The notes beneath the pieces were generated by a model that searched no databases, was not told the DNA's origin, and worked only from the letters and a program-made list of their open reading frames with translations. 64,000 nucleotides of DNA, from NCBI RefSeq assembly GCF_030818895.1, contig NZ_JAUTBA010000001.1, forward strand, positions 2,232,001-2,296,000. The letters run 5' to 3'. The translations under genes and the position numbers were made by a program. The stretch is from Sphingobacterium zeae. GTDB lineage: Bacteria; Bacteroidota; Bacteroidia; Sphingobacteriales; Sphingobacteriaceae. Every line of letters starts with the position of its first letter. The stretch's first letter is position 1. Shown in pieces: positions 46,205-57,039 of the stretch.

Positions 46205-47305
46205 ATGACCAACTACAGCAAATTGCCTGCAATTTTAGTTTTAGAAGATGGTACAGTTTATCACGGTAAAGCCGCTGGTAAAATTGGTACGACTACTGGG
46301 GAAATCTGTTTCAATACAGGAACAACCGGTTATCAAGAGATTTTTACAGATCCATCTTATTTTGGACAAATCATGGTAACCACCAATGCCCATATTGGTA
46401 ACTATGGTATTGATGAGGACGATACCGAATCAAATCACATTCAGATTGCGGGATTGGTTTGTAAGAATTACAACATCAACTATAGTCGTAAAATGGCTGA
46501 TGAATCTATCCAAAGCTATTTTGAGGAGGGGAATTTAGTTGGTATTTCAGATGTGGATACGCGTTCTTTGGTAAGACATATACGTGATAAAGGAGCGATG
46601 AATGCAATTATTTCTTCGGAAACATTGGATGTGGAAGCATTAAAGCGTCAATTGGCGGAAGTTCCTTCGATGGATGGACTTGAGCTGTCATCAAAAGTAA
46701 CAACAACAGAACCTTATTTCTTCGGTAATGAAAATGCTTCGTTGCGTGTAGCGGTTTTGGACTTGGGAATCAAGAAAAATATTTTGCGGAATTTTGAAGC
46801 TCGTGATGTATATACGAAAGTATTTCCTGCGAAGACAACATTCGAAGAAATGGAACAATGGAATCCTGATGGTTACTTTATTTCCAATGGCCCGGGTGAT
46901 CCAGCTCCGATGGATTATGCTATTGAGACAGTAAAAGCTATTTTGAACGCGAATAAGCCAATGTTCGGCATTTGTTTAGGTCATCAGATCCTCGCATTGG
47001 CAAATGGTATCCGCACCAGTAAATTGCATAATGGGCACCGTGGGATCAATCATCCCGTGAAGAATATCATTGCTAATCGTTGTGAAATTACGTCGCAAAA
47101 CCATGGTTTTGGGGTTGTAGCTGAAGATATTGAAAATTCTGAGCGCGTTGAGGTAACACATGTTAATCTGAACGATCAGTCTATTGAGGGAATCCGTATC
47201 AAAGGGCAAAAAGCATTCTCGGTGCAATATCACCCCGAATCATCACCGGGTCCTCATGACTCACGTTATTTGTTTGATGATTTTGTAGCAATGATCAAAA
47301 ACTAA
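46205..47305 (+). CDS. carA: Carbamoyl-phosphate synthase small subunit
   Basis: A 366-residue glutamine amidotransferase subunit that supplies ammonia to CarB for arginine and pyrimidine synthesis. The N-terminal carA domain (GEICFNTGTTGYQEIFTDPSYFGQI, shortened here) is followed by the class I GATase with the nucleophile Cys in FGICLGHQ and the His/Glu of SVQYHPESSPGP. carB is not next to it: eno follows after its own terminator. A leader with terminator lies upstream. Confidence 0.96.
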   Translation: MTNYSKLPAILVLEDGTVYHGKAAGKIGTTTGEICFNTGTTGYQEIFTDPSYFGQIMVTTNAHIGNYGIDEDDTESNHIQIAGLVCKNYNINYSRKMADESIQSYFEEGNLVGISDVDTRSLVRHIRDKGAMNAIISSETLDVEALKRQLAEVPSMDGLELSSKVTTTEPYFFGNENASLRVAVLDLGIKKNILRNFEARDVYTKVFPAKTTFEEMEQWNPDGYFISNGPGDPAPMDYAIETVKAILNANKPMFGICLGHQILALANGIRTSKLHNGHRGINHPVKNIIANRCEITSQNHGFGVVAEDIENSERVEVTHVNLNDQSIEGIRIKGQKAFSVQYHPESSPGPHDSRYLFDDFVAMIKN

Positions 47306-47321
47306 ACGTATAATTTTATAT

Positions 47322-47352
47322 AAAAACCCTTCATATTTTGAAGGGTTTTTTA
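47322..47352 (+). terminator. Terminator of carA
   Basis: AAAAACCCTTCA and TGAAGGGTTTTT form a long stem with a short loop and T tract. Confidence 0.9.
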
Positions 47353-47428
47353 TTGACGCTACCATAGCAATTGTTCAGAATATGCACATTTTATTCAGAA
47401 TAAATAGGGGAATAAATACATTTTTTGT

Positions 47429-47436
47429 TATATTTG
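47429..47436 (+). promoter_or_regulatory. -7 box of eno
   Basis: TATATTTG fits the consensus; no TTTG is at the usual distance. It leaves an eno leader of about 75 bases. Confidence 0.5.
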
Positions 47437-47502
47437 GTTGTGGAAAATGTCTGTAGATGAGAGTGTGTCTTATCTACACTAAGTAATGAAAATAAATTAT
47501 AG

Positions 47503-48810
<1,308 letters not shown>

Positions 48811-48833
48811 GCAAAAGCTTGTTTTTAAATATT

Positions 48834-48867
48834 AAAGCCGAAGTATATGCTACTTCGGCTTTTTTTA
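48834..48867 (+). terminator. Terminator of eno
   Basis: AAAGCCGAAGTA and TACTTCGGCTTT pair perfectly around a short loop and are followed by T residues. Confidence 0.92.
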
Positions 48868-48929
48868 GTAATGAATTTTCCAACGATTTTCTTGATGTTT
48901 AACTCATTTACGCTCGTGCTTTGTCTTAA

Positions 48930-49817
48930 TTAAAACAGAGTATTGGGGGTATTTTTATTTGGATGAGTCAGATCCAAGTTTAATGTTGTGTTCAGTTTTT
49001 TTATAAAATGTGTCGCCAGTAGGGGGGATTCCACCTCAATGTTCTGGTGAATAAAGAAATACAGTTTTTGTAGGCCATTTTCGCGCCATAACTTCAACAC
49101 ATCGATCCATTGATCCAGCCTATCATAATCTGACGAGTGGTTGGCACCAACATAACGGATAAAAGCAGTAGGTGTGGTTAGACGCATATGCAGCATATCT
49201 CTTCGGCCTGCAGTATCGACCAGAACATTAGTCACATTGGTCTCTTCCAATAGAGCATATAGTTCTTTTGTGACATCAGGTTTTGAAAACCACTCTTTAT
49301 TTCGCACTTCCAATGCCAGAGGAACTTCTTTAGGCCAGTCATGTAAGAATAATTTTAAACGAGCCATATCCTTTGGGTTATAATTATCGTGCATCTGTAG
49401 GAAGGCCATGCCCAGTTTTTCATCGAAATGAACAATAGCGTCTGTAAAAAGTTTCACCTTATCAGCTGTGTTTAACAGTCGGCTAAAATGACTGATAGAT
49501 TGTGGAATCTTTGGAAAGAACTTGAAGTTAGCAGGTGTTTTACGTTTCCATGTCTCTACCTGATCTATGCTAGGCGAATTGTAAAATGTAGCATTGAGTT
49601 CAATGCTGTTAAATTGTGTGGAGTAATACGCAAGTTCATCTTTTGTACCTCTCGGGTAAAAACCCTTTAAATCCTGTTTATTCCATTTTGCGCAACCTAC
49701 AAATACCTCGAAAGGCTTGTCATTTTTGAAATGCTGCAATAGTTTTAAGGTTTCTGGTGGAGTTGGGGGAAGGGTAAAGTCAATTTCTTCAGGATGTTCT
49801 ACTTGGCCGAATTTCAT
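48930..49817 (-). CDS. DUF72 (YecE-like) protein
   Basis: A 295-residue TIM-barrel-like protein of unknown function. The family shows as VFVGCAKWNKQDLKGFYP, LAYYSTQFNSIELNATFYN, FKFFPKIPQSISH and LALEVRNKEWF. It ends a three-gene unit behind the DUF480 and MFS genes, starting one base after the MFS stop. Confidence 0.9.
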   Translation of the reverse strand: MKFGQVEHPEEIDFTLPPTPPETLKLLQHFKNDKPFEVFVGCAKWNKQDLKGFYPRGTKDELAYYSTQFNSIELNATFYNSPSIDQVETWKRKTPANFKFFPKIPQSISHFSRLLNTADKVKLFTDAIVHFDEKLGMAFLQMHDNYNPKDMARLKLFLHDWPKEVPLALEVRNKEWFSKPDVTKELYALLEETNVTNVLVDTAGRRDMLHMRLTTPTAFIRYVGANHSSDYDRLDQWIDVLKLWRENGLQKLYFFIHQNIEVESPLLATHFIKKLNTTLNLDLTHPNKNTPNTLF

Positions 49818-49818
49818 A

Positions 49819-51009
49819 TCAGTTTTTTCTTAATTTATAATCAAATAATACATGAGCCAACAGAGCCAAAAGCGTATAGCATGTACCTACAAAAATAACG
49901 CCTGGCCATTGAAAGTGTTGCCATGCCTGTGCAGCAAAAAAGGTGCCTGTTGATCCGCCAATAAAATAGCTGACCATGTATACTGTGTTAAGTCGGTTAT
50001 TGGCGCCAAGGTTTAGTGCATAGAAATCACTTTGGTTTAGGATGTGCATGGATTGTAGGCCAAGGTCAATCAAAATAACGCCGAAGATCAGTCCCCAATA
50101 ATAATTTCCAAAGAGGGCAAATAACAACCAGCTAAATAACATTAATAGAATAGCGTACAGGATAATTTTTGCTTTGCTCATGTATACAGTCAGTTTATTG
50201 ACGAAAGCAGCGGCTAGTGCGCCACATGCGCCAACGAGGCCAAATGCTCCGGCGGTTGCCGGGCCATCGAAGAAAGGTGGGGCTGCAAGGTGGAACACAA
50301 GTGTTGTAAAGAATGCAGAAAAAGCGCCAAAGCCCATGGCTCCACGGAATGCAGCTAATTGCAGTACAGGCTGTTTCTTGGCAAAGTCCCAGACCGATTG
50401 CATCAATTCGCTATAGGTACCTTTAAAATTAGGCATCACTTCAGGTAACCTGATGGCTATGGCTATGGCCGTAACGATCATGATCGCTGCGGCGATCCAG
50501 TACATTTCACGCCACCCGAAGTAAGAACCGATAAATCCGCTTAAAACTCGCGAAAGTAATATGCCGATCAGCAGACCCGACATGACCATTCCTATGGCCG
50601 AAGCCTGCTTTTCTTTCTGCGCAAGTTCCGCAGCCATAGGAACAAAAACCTGAGGAATAACCGACGTAAAACCTATCAAAAAGCTGAATATTAAAATCGA
50701 TAAAATTGAGGTAGAAATAGCCATACCGACCAAAGAAAAGATAATAAAAACGAAGTCGATTAAGATCATTTTCTTTCGTTTAAACATATCTCCTAAAGGA
50801 ACAATCAGTAAGAGACCACATGCATATCCGATCTGAGTCAACATAGCTGAATTGCTAACCGTAGCCTCATCAACATGGAGATCTTTAGCAATCAAGCCTA
50901 GTAAGGGCTGATTGTAATAATTGTTGGCGACAACCAAACCAGTGGCAATGGTCATAAGCCACAAGGTTGCTTTCGGTAATTCTTTTTTTGAATCTATTGT
51001 TTGCAACAT
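49819..51009 (-). CDS. MFS transporter
   Basis: A 396-residue inner membrane transporter with twelve predicted helices. The loop between helices 2 and 3 reads LLIVPLGDMFKRKKMILIDF, the usual MFS GxxxDRxGRR region in altered form. It resembles the proton-driven exporters for drugs or sugars (YnfM/ArsR-neighbour type), but the substrate is unknown. It starts six bases after the DUF480 stop. Confidence 0.92.
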   Translation of the reverse strand: MLQTIDSKKELPKATLWLMTIATGLVVANNYYNQPLLGLIAKDLHVDEATVSNSAMLTQIGYACGLLLIVPLGDMFKRKKMILIDFVFIIFSLVGMAISTSILSILIFSFLIGFTSVIPQVFVPMAAELAQKEKQASAIGMVMSGLLIGILLSRVLSGFIGSYFGWREMYWIAAAIMIVTAIAIAIRLPEVMPNFKGTYSELMQSVWDFAKKQPVLQLAAFRGAMGFGAFSAFFTTLVFHLAAPPFFDGPATAGAFGLVGACGALAAAFVNKLTVYMSKAKIILYAILLMLFSWLLFALFGNYYWGLIFGVILIDLGLQSMHILNQSDFYALNLGANNRLNTVYMVSYFIGGSTGTFFAAQAWQHFQWPGVIFVGTCYTLLALLAHVLFDYKLRKN

Positions 51010-51015
51010 GGGTAA

Positions 51016-51657
51016 TTAATGTAATTCATCCCAAAGATCCTGAAACTTCTGTTTCAACACTGCCACTTCTTCCTCCAATTGAGCTACTCGATCTAATAAG
51101 ACCTGGTCATTTGAGGCGCTACCGACGGAACCGCTAGTTTCATAAACTTCAAGATTGATTTCTCCCAATAAATGAATATAACGGACTTCTTTATGTCCTA
51201 TTTGTTTCGGTAAAGATTTAATGTAACCTTCTTGGGCTAATTTTTCCAATTGTGCATTGATTTCGCTCAACGACTCAAATTCATACAATCTTCCCGAGTT
51301 TGAGTTGATTTCACCTGCGGTCATTGGTCCCCTAAGAAGCAATAAACAGATAATGGATAATTCAGAAGGCACGAGTGGAAACTGGATGGCAAAATTGTGT
51401 TTATACTTCGTGACACGTGATCCGCCACCTATAACAGTAGCGATTAAGCCCTTTTTCTTCAATACATCCAGTGTAGCAACAATATCTTCTTCTGTATACT
51501 GTACAACTGGCTTACGGGAAGTTTTTTGATTACAAGCAGCTTGCAAGCTGTTGATGGTCATCGGGTAATATTCAGGGGTAACTCTCGATTTTTCGATTAG
51601 TGAGCCTAGCACACGTTGTTCCATGGCAGACAATCGGGGCAAATTAGTTGTTTCCAT
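51016..51657 (-). CDS. YceH-like DUF480 protein
   Basis: A 213-residue protein with two winged-helix domains and a C-terminal coiled coil. Signature sequences are LSAMEQRVLGSLIEKSRVTPEYYPMT (listed loosely), LQAACNQKTSRKPV and LLLRGPMTAGEINSNSGRLYEF. It could bind DNA, but its role is not established. First gene of a unit with the MFS transporter and DUF72 protein; it may regulate the transporter. Confidence 0.92.
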   Translation of the reverse strand: METTNLPRLSAMEQRVLGSLIEKSRVTPEYYPMTINSLQAACNQKTSRKPVVQYTEEDIVATLDVLKKKGLIATVIGGGSRVTKYKHNFAIQFPLVPSELSIICLLLLRGPMTAGEINSNSGRLYEFESLSEINAQLEKLAQEGYIKSLPKQIGHKEVRYIHLLGEINLEVYETSGSVGSASNDQVLLDRVAQLEEEVAVLKQKFQDLWDELH

Positions 51658-51826
51658 TTATTTTCAATAATAAAAATTTATGATCGAGTACAAGTATGCT
51701 GTTATGGTCTAATAACAATGGCTTACCGGTTGTTCTTTCTCAAAGATGCCCTTTTTCTCATATAACTCCAAAGATCCAATCGATATTGTTGAAACAAATT
51801 GGTACGGGTTATGTATTTAGATTTCT

Positions 51827-51834
51827 TATATTCG
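51827..51834 (+). promoter_or_regulatory. Possible -7 box of the deacetylase gene
   Basis: TATATTCG has one mismatch to TAnnTTTG and ends one base before the ATG at 51836. If used, transcription would start inside the annotated frame, favouring the GTG at 51857. Confidence 0.35.
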
Positions 51835-51835
51835 C

Positions 51836-52762
51836 ATGAGTAATATAAGATTTAAGGTGCTTAAGATAGCTTTTCGTCCAGAATTTGTCCACCCCCTAAA
51901 AGAAGGGCATCGTTTTCCGATGTTGAAGTATGAGCTCATTCCTCTACAGTTAAAACATGAAGGGATGGCGGATGAGTCTAATTTTTTCAGTCCTGAACTT
52001 GCGAGCTTTGAATCCTGTTGTCTGGTGCATGATCCGGTATATGTAAGGCAGTTATTTGAGCTTACACTGGATTCCAAAATGGTCCGTAGAATAGGTTTTC
52101 CATTGAGCCAAAGTCTTATTGACAGGGAACGCTATATTCTCGATGGGACAATCCAAAGTGCAAACTATGCACGGGCGCATGGGGTAGCATTTAATATTGC
52201 CGGAGGAACCCATCATGCTGGTTATGATTTTGGGGAAGGCTTTTGTTTGATAAATGATCAGGCAACCGCAGCTGGGTACCTATTGAAGCAGCAATATGCC
52301 AGCCGTATCCTCATCATTGATTTGGATGTACATCAAGGTAATGGTACTGCGCATATTTTTAAAGGACATCAGCAGGTATTTACATTTTCGATGCATGGCG
52401 AGAAAAATTATCCCTTTATCAAACAGCGTTCGCATCTGGATATAGGTTTATTGGATGATATCTCGGATGCAGAATATCTTGGGTTATTGGAAGATAACTT
52501 AACGGATATATTCAGGAAATTAGAGCCTGACTTTGTTTTCTACCAAGCTGGGGTGGATATTTTAGAAACAGATAAGCTGGGGAAGTTAAATTTAAGTATT
52601 AACGCCTGTCGTCGCAGAGACGAACTTGTCTTTCAGATGTGTTATAAAAATGGCATCCCAGTACAGGTAAGCATGGGAGGAGGCTATTCTCCCGAAATTA
52701 AAGATATTGTCAATGCACACTGTCAGACTTTTAAAATAGCAATAGATTTATATAATTTATAA
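51836..52762 (+). CDS. Histone deacetylase family (acetoin utilisation/acetylpolyamine amidohydrolase-like) protein
   Basis: A zinc-dependent deacetylase of 308 residues (301 if it starts at the GTG at 51857, where the sequence resembles family N-termini: VLKIAFRPEFVHPL). Active-site features are all present: the His pair in GGTHHAGYDFGEGFCL, zinc ligands in IIDLDVHQGNG and the Asp in YQAGVDILETDKLG. Family members act on acetylated proteins, polyamines or small amides. An NdpA-like nucleoid protein gene follows nine bases later. Confidence 0.93.
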   Translation: MSNIRFKVLKIAFRPEFVHPLKEGHRFPMLKYELIPLQLKHEGMADESNFFSPELASFESCCLVHDPVYVRQLFELTLDSKMVRRIGFPLSQSLIDRERYILDGTIQSANYARAHGVAFNIAGGTHHAGYDFGEGFCLINDQATAAGYLLKQQYASRILIIDLDVHQGNGTAHIFKGHQQVFTFSMHGEKNYPFIKQRSHLDIGLLDDISDAEYLGLLEDNLTDIFRKLEPDFVFYQAGVDILETDKLGKLNLSINACRRRDELVFQMCYKNGIPVQVSMGGGYSPEIKDIVNAHCQTFKIAIDLYNL

Positions 52763-52771
52763 GATAAAAAT

Positions 52772-53830
52772 ATGTTTTTTCACCAAGATGCAACTTTTGA
52801 AGCGTTATCTATTCACCGCGTGGGCAATAAGGCCCAGGATGAATTTTATATTTTGTCAGATGCACCCGTTTCTCTTGCGGACGATGAAGTACTCCCGGGG
52901 CTATTGATGCAATATTTTATGAGTCCCTTTGCTAAGGTGAATGAGGTATATCGTCTGTATCATCCCAATGAAGAATTAGAGCTGAATGAGATTTTCTATT
53001 TTGTAAGACAGTATTTCAAGAATCAGCTTCCATTTCATGATTTTTCCCAACAAATTTCAAAACACCTGTATGAAGTTTCCAATCATCCTAAAATCAAAGC
53101 AGGAGAGGTGTATGTCGTAGCGTTGAAGAACGTTCAGATCGAAGGGGAAGAACATGATGCCATCGGTATATTCAAATCCGAGAATAAAGAAACTTATCTG
53201 AAAGTATATCCAGAACAAGGTGCATTTTTGTTGGAGTATGAACAAGAAGCAATTAATATTAATAAACTGGATAAAGGCTGTATTATTATCAACGTAGAAG
53301 AGGAAGAAGGATATAAGGTATTGGTGCTTGACCAGACAAATAGGCAGCAGGAGGCGGTTTACTGGAAGGATGATTTTCTTCAACTGCGCGTGCGCAATGA
53401 TAACTTTAATCAAACAGGCAATTATCTGAAAGTTTATAAGAATTTTGTGGAGGAAAAATTGGATGAGACTTTTGAATTGGAAAAAGCGGACAAGATTGAT
53501 CTGTTAAATAAATCCATGAACTACTTTAAGGAAAAGCAAACATTTGTACAAGAAGAGTTTGAGGAGGAAGTGTTGGGGAATCCGCAGGCAATTGCTTTAT
53601 TCCAAGATTTTAAAGCTGGTTTTGAGGATGAATTTGATACGCCATTTCAGGCAAATTTTGAAATAGCAGACAAAGCCGTAAAAAAAATGGAATCTTCTTA
53701 CAAGTCTGTTTTAAAGCTTGATAGGAATTTTCATATCTATGTTCACGGTAAACGTGAATATCTAGAGAAAGGTTATGATGAGGATAAGGGTATGAATTTC
53801 TATAAGGTTTATTTTGAGAACGAAAGTTAA
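52772..53830 (+). CDS. Nucleoid-associated protein (NdpA/YejK family)
   Basis: A 352-residue protein matching the 37-kDa nucleoid-associated family. Visible family traits include the N-terminal LSIHRVGN, the acidic middle (VEEEEGYKVLVLDQ), YWKDDFLQLRVRND and FHIYVHGKREYLEKGYDEDKG near the end. It probably coats or shapes the chromosome; the exact role is unknown. It follows the deacetylase-like gene by nine bases, and the pairing is noteworthy because both names evoke chromatin. Confidence 0.88.
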   Translation: MFFHQDATFEALSIHRVGNKAQDEFYILSDAPVSLADDEVLPGLLMQYFMSPFAKVNEVYRLYHPNEELELNEIFYFVRQYFKNQLPFHDFSQQISKHLYEVSNHPKIKAGEVYVVALKNVQIEGEEHDAIGIFKSENKETYLKVYPEQGAFLLEYEQEAININKLDKGCIIINVEEEEGYKVLVLDQTNRQQEAVYWKDDFLQLRVRNDNFNQTGNYLKVYKNFVEEKLDETFELEKADKIDLLNKSMNYFKEKQTFVQEEFEEEVLGNPQAIALFQDFKAGFEDEFDTPFQANFEIADKAVKKMESSYKSVLKLDRNFHIYVHGKREYLEKGYDEDKGMNFYKVYFENES

Positions 53831-53849
53831 TCGTTTTAAAAATTATTGA

Positions 53850-54932
53850 ATGGAAAAGCGGGATAAAATAGCGGTTTTTACTTTGTTCGTTCTATTTATT
53901 GGGACTTTAATTTTCTCCGTGAAGGAGAAAAACAGCCAATGGATTGAGGTCTTTTATGCACAGGGATTTTATCGTTTTTATAGTCATGTGCCGAGGTTTG
54001 TGTTTGGTTATATTCCCTTTAGTCTAGGCGATCTCTTCTATGTCGCAGTTGTTGTGTTTTTTTTCTATTTAGCTGCGAAATTAATTGGAAACCTATGGAA
54101 AAGAAGATGGAAAAGTTTTGTTCGTTTAGTATTGTCCATGATCAATTTGTTAATCGGACTCTATTGTTTCTTTTACCTATCTTGGGGGCTCAACTATTAC
54201 CGTCAACCAATCAGCACAAATGTACATCTGCAAGTCGATAGCTTAAGACTAGCCGATTATTTAATGGTATTGAATGATTTTTTGGATAGTACAAATACCT
54301 TGCGTGAACATGTAAATCCATCACAATGGGAAGAGCGTAAGGAGGTAATTCAAAAAGAGTTGACCAGGTGGGTCAAAAATGATACAGCTTTTGCGGATTT
54401 TTTATCAACAGATCAAATTGGCGCAAAATCACCAATTAATAGCCGTATGGTTTCTTTTTTTGGTGTGTCGGGCTATTTTAATCCATTTACCCACGAAGCT
54501 CAAGTGAATAAAGCCATGCCAGCAACTTTTTTACCATTTACTACTGTGCATGAACTTGCTCACCAGCAAGGCATCGGGTTTGAGGATGAGGCAAATTTTA
54601 TTGCTTTCGTCCGCTTACAGCATCATCCTCAAGCTTTTTACCGGTATTCGGCCTATCTACAGACTTCCCTATATATGTTACGTGAGCTTCAGGGCATGTA
54701 TCCTGCATTATGGAAAGATTATAAAGAGCGATTAAGTGTAAAGATATTGATAGACTTAGAAAGAGAAAGACAATTTTGGAGTGAATATACTGGTTGGTTC
54801 GACGATGTCATGGGATTGTTTTATAACCAATACCTAAAACACAATAATCAACGGGAAGGAATAGCCCGATATGATCGGATGACGCGGCTGGTATTGGCCT
54901 ATGAGCTTAAAACAAGAGGGTGTAGGCAGTAG
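53850..54932 (+). CDS. DUF3810 membrane protein with HExxH-like motif
   Basis: A 360-residue protein. Three membrane helices lie in the first 120 residues; the rest is soluble and carries FTTVHELAHQQGIGFEDEANFIAFV, an HExxH motif with a later Glu, the signature of gluzincin-like metallopeptidases. The DUF3810 family is confined mostly to Bacteroidota and Firmicutes and its substrate is unknown. It lies 19 bases after the NdpA-like gene. Confidence 0.9.
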   Translation: MEKRDKIAVFTLFVLFIGTLIFSVKEKNSQWIEVFYAQGFYRFYSHVPRFVFGYIPFSLGDLFYVAVVVFFFYLAAKLIGNLWKRRWKSFVRLVLSMINLLIGLYCFFYLSWGLNYYRQPISTNVHLQVDSLRLADYLMVLNDFLDSTNTLREHVNPSQWEERKEVIQKELTRWVKNDTAFADFLSTDQIGAKSPINSRMVSFFGVSGYFNPFTHEAQVNKAMPATFLPFTTVHELAHQQGIGFEDEANFIAFVRLQHHPQAFYRYSAYLQTSLYMLRELQGMYPALWKDYKERLSVKILIDLERERQFWSEYTGWFDDVMGLFYNQYLKHNNQREGIARYDRMTRLVLAYELKTRGCRQ

Positions 54933-54949
54933 TATTGGGATTATATATA

Positions 54950-54984
54950 TAAAGCCGTATTTAAAAAAGAATACGGCTTTTTTA
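54950..54984. terminator. Terminator between DUF3810 and the convergent secreted protein gene
   Basis: AAAGCCGTATT and AATACGGCTTT form an eleven-bp perfect stem with T tract on the plus side. Confidence 0.9.
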
Positions 54985-55001
54985 TGATTATAACGTTAGT
55001 T

Positions 55002-55637
55002 TTATCGGGTTGAAATTAGTTCAAATGTTCCTTCTATACCGGGGCTCCCAGAGAAAATTTGCCCTTGAGGCAGTCCTCTTAATCCGGTGGGGGCGGTTTT
55101 AATCCGGTCGTAAATATTTCTTAAGTCCGAATTAGCATTGACTGCACGTCCACCTGCTACTACATCTGCATAAATATAATTTGTCGCTTTCTTGTCCGTT
55201 GTTTGGGGTTTAAGGCTTCCGTTTGTTAAAGTGACTTTAACTTTTCCTCCATTTCCGTTCGGAAAAGTTTTGGTTCCATTGAAAGCGTCATCTCCTTTTG
55301 CAATGATATATAGAGATCCTAATTTTTGAAAATTAGCCTTGATGTCAAAATTAGTTCCGTTATTCTTCCCATCGGTTCCATGGATAGTTGCTTTGTTTCC
55401 AATTTCAGCATAACCAATGCTGAGCTTGACATTTTTCTTACCATAGAAAGAAAAAGTAGAATTATCCTTCATGATCAAAGTATCGATGTGTATAGCGACA
55501 GTAGAATCTCTATTATCGATATTTTTTTTTGCCTTTTTACCAATTTCTAATTTAGAAATATGTTGTACTTCCTGTGCTTTACCTGTTAAGGTCATTGCAA
55601 AACAAAGAAAAACGCCTAGAACAATTTTACATTTCAT
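55002..55637 (-). CDS. Secreted hypothetical protein
   Basis: A 211-residue exported protein with a signal peptide (KCKIVLGVFLCFAMTLTGKAQ). The body is rich in Asn, Gly, Lys and Thr, with short repeated beta-like strands (NVKLSIGYAEIGNKATIHG, KVKVTLTNGSLKPQ), suggesting a beta-helix or sandwich related in style to GIN-domain proteins, although I cannot place it in a family. It stands alone between terminators. Confidence 0.7.
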   Translation of the reverse strand: MKCKIVLGVFLCFAMTLTGKAQEVQHISKLEIGKKAKKNIDNRDSTVAIHIDTLIMKDNSTFSFYGKKNVKLSIGYAEIGNKATIHGTDGKNNGTNFDIKANFQKLGSLYIIAKGDDAFNGTKTFPNGNGGKVKVTLTNGSLKPQTTDKKATNYIYADVVAGGRAVNANSDLRNIYDRIKTAPTGLRGLPQGQIFSGSPGIEGTFELISTR

Positions 55638-55692
55638 AACCCTTTTAATTAATAGTAACTACTGTAGTTTGACAAATGAAAGGGAAAAGAGT

Positions 55693-56808
55693 TTAAATTT
55701 TAGCGAGATATTTTACAATCAATTTGGCCGTCTTCTCTGAAGCCCCAGGAGAACCAAGTTTTTCAGCAAGGATATCGTAGTTTTCCATCACACTTGCGCG
55801 ATGCATTTTGTTATTGATCAATTCACCCACTTCATAGGAAATATCGTATGCTGTGCAGTCGTCTTGAATCAATTCTCTTACAGATAAAAAGTTATTGATT
55901 AGATTTACGAGCGAGATAAATTTGACTTTGACGAGGAGTTTTGCTATCCATACAGATAGTGGGTTAGCTTTATAGACAACTACCTGGGGCACTTTCAAAA
56001 TACCTGTTTCCAGCGTAGCAGTTCCACTGGTAACGACTGCGGCTTCTGCGTTATTGAGAATATCGTAGGTTTGGTTGAAAACTACGGGAATATCGATACC
56101 TTTAAAAAACTGCCTGTAGAACGCTTCATCAAAATTAGGAGCACCTGCAATTACAAATTGATGAACAGGAAAAAAGAACGGAAGTTCGGCCATGATAGGC
56201 AGCATATTAGTAATTTCCATTTCCCGGCTTCCCGGCAAGAGGGCGATGAGTGGTTTTTCTGAAAAACCATTTTCTGCTCTGAAATTGGGGTTGAATTGGT
56301 AGGTTGAAATCGCATCTAATAGTGGGTTTCCAACATAATCTACGGGCATGCGCCATTTTTTGTAAAAATCCACCTCAAAAGGCAGAATGCAAAACATGTG
56401 ATCGACTATCCGTTTGATTTTCTTTACACGGCCCTGATTCCAGGCCCATACTTTGGGGGAAATATAATAGCAGGTTTTAATTCCATGTTTTTTTGCAAAA
56501 TCAGCAATTTTCAAATTGAAGCCAGGGAAATCGATCAGAATAACAGTATCTGGTTTTTCTTTTAATAGATCATTTTTAACTTGTTTGAGGTTCCTTGATA
56601 TCTTTGGCAGATTTTTTATAACTTCTATAAAGCCCATAAAAGCCATTTGCGAAGTATGAATTAATGGTTTTATTCCTGCCTCTTCCTGCATTAGATTTCC
56701 TCCAACAATTTGAAAAGTTGCATCAGGATCTTCAATTTTTAATGCCTTAATAAGGTTTGCACCGTGTAAGTCTCCTGAAGTTTCGCCTGCTATAAGATAG
56801 TATTTCAT
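55693..56808 (-). CDS. lpxB: Lipid-A-disaccharide synthase
   Basis: A 371-residue GT19 glycosyltransferase at the inner face of the inner membrane, joining lipid X and UDP-diacylglucosamine. The N-terminal YYLIAGETSGDLHGANLIKAL, the PGFNLKIADFAKK and YYISPKVWAWNQGRVKKI region, and the C-terminal LLPGSREMEI and VTSGTATLETG are all present. It proves a lipid A pathway. It is not flanked by other lpx genes. Confidence 0.96.
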   Translation of the reverse strand: MKYYLIAGETSGDLHGANLIKALKIEDPDATFQIVGGNLMQEEAGIKPLIHTSQMAFMGFIEVIKNLPKISRNLKQVKNDLLKEKPDTVILIDFPGFNLKIADFAKKHGIKTCYYISPKVWAWNQGRVKKIKRIVDHMFCILPFEVDFYKKWRMPVDYVGNPLLDAISTYQFNPNFRAENGFSEKPLIALLPGSREMEITNMLPIMAELPFFFPVHQFVIAGAPNFDEAFYRQFFKGIDIPVVFNQTYDILNNAEAAVVTSGTATLETGILKVPQVVVYKANPLSVWIAKLLVKVKFISLVNLINNFLSVRELIQDDCTAYDISYEVGELINNKMHRASVMENYDILAEKLGSPGASEKTAKLIVKYLAKI

Positions 56809-57027
56809 ATGTCAATGATTTATTCTTCAATCATCCTATTGAATATACCTTTCTATTTTAAAATCGGGTATAGTTTTAAAATGGATATTCCCTTTAAATG
56901 ATCGTTTTTCAACTGTTAAAGATAAGATTATTCTAGGGATATGATGAATTTGCCTATATTATTCCATATATTTAATCAAAGATGGTGAACTTGTAAAGAA
57001 AAAATCTTGAGTATAAAAGCTAAATAG

Positions 57028-57035
57028 TATTTTTG
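57028..57035 (+). promoter_or_regulatory. -7 box of the FtsB/DivIC gene, four bases before the ATG
   Basis: TATTTTTG fits TAnnTTTG; CCTT and the ATG follow. CTTG at 57006-57009, 18 bases upstream, is a partial -33. Confidence 0.5.
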
Positions 57036-57039
57036 CCTT

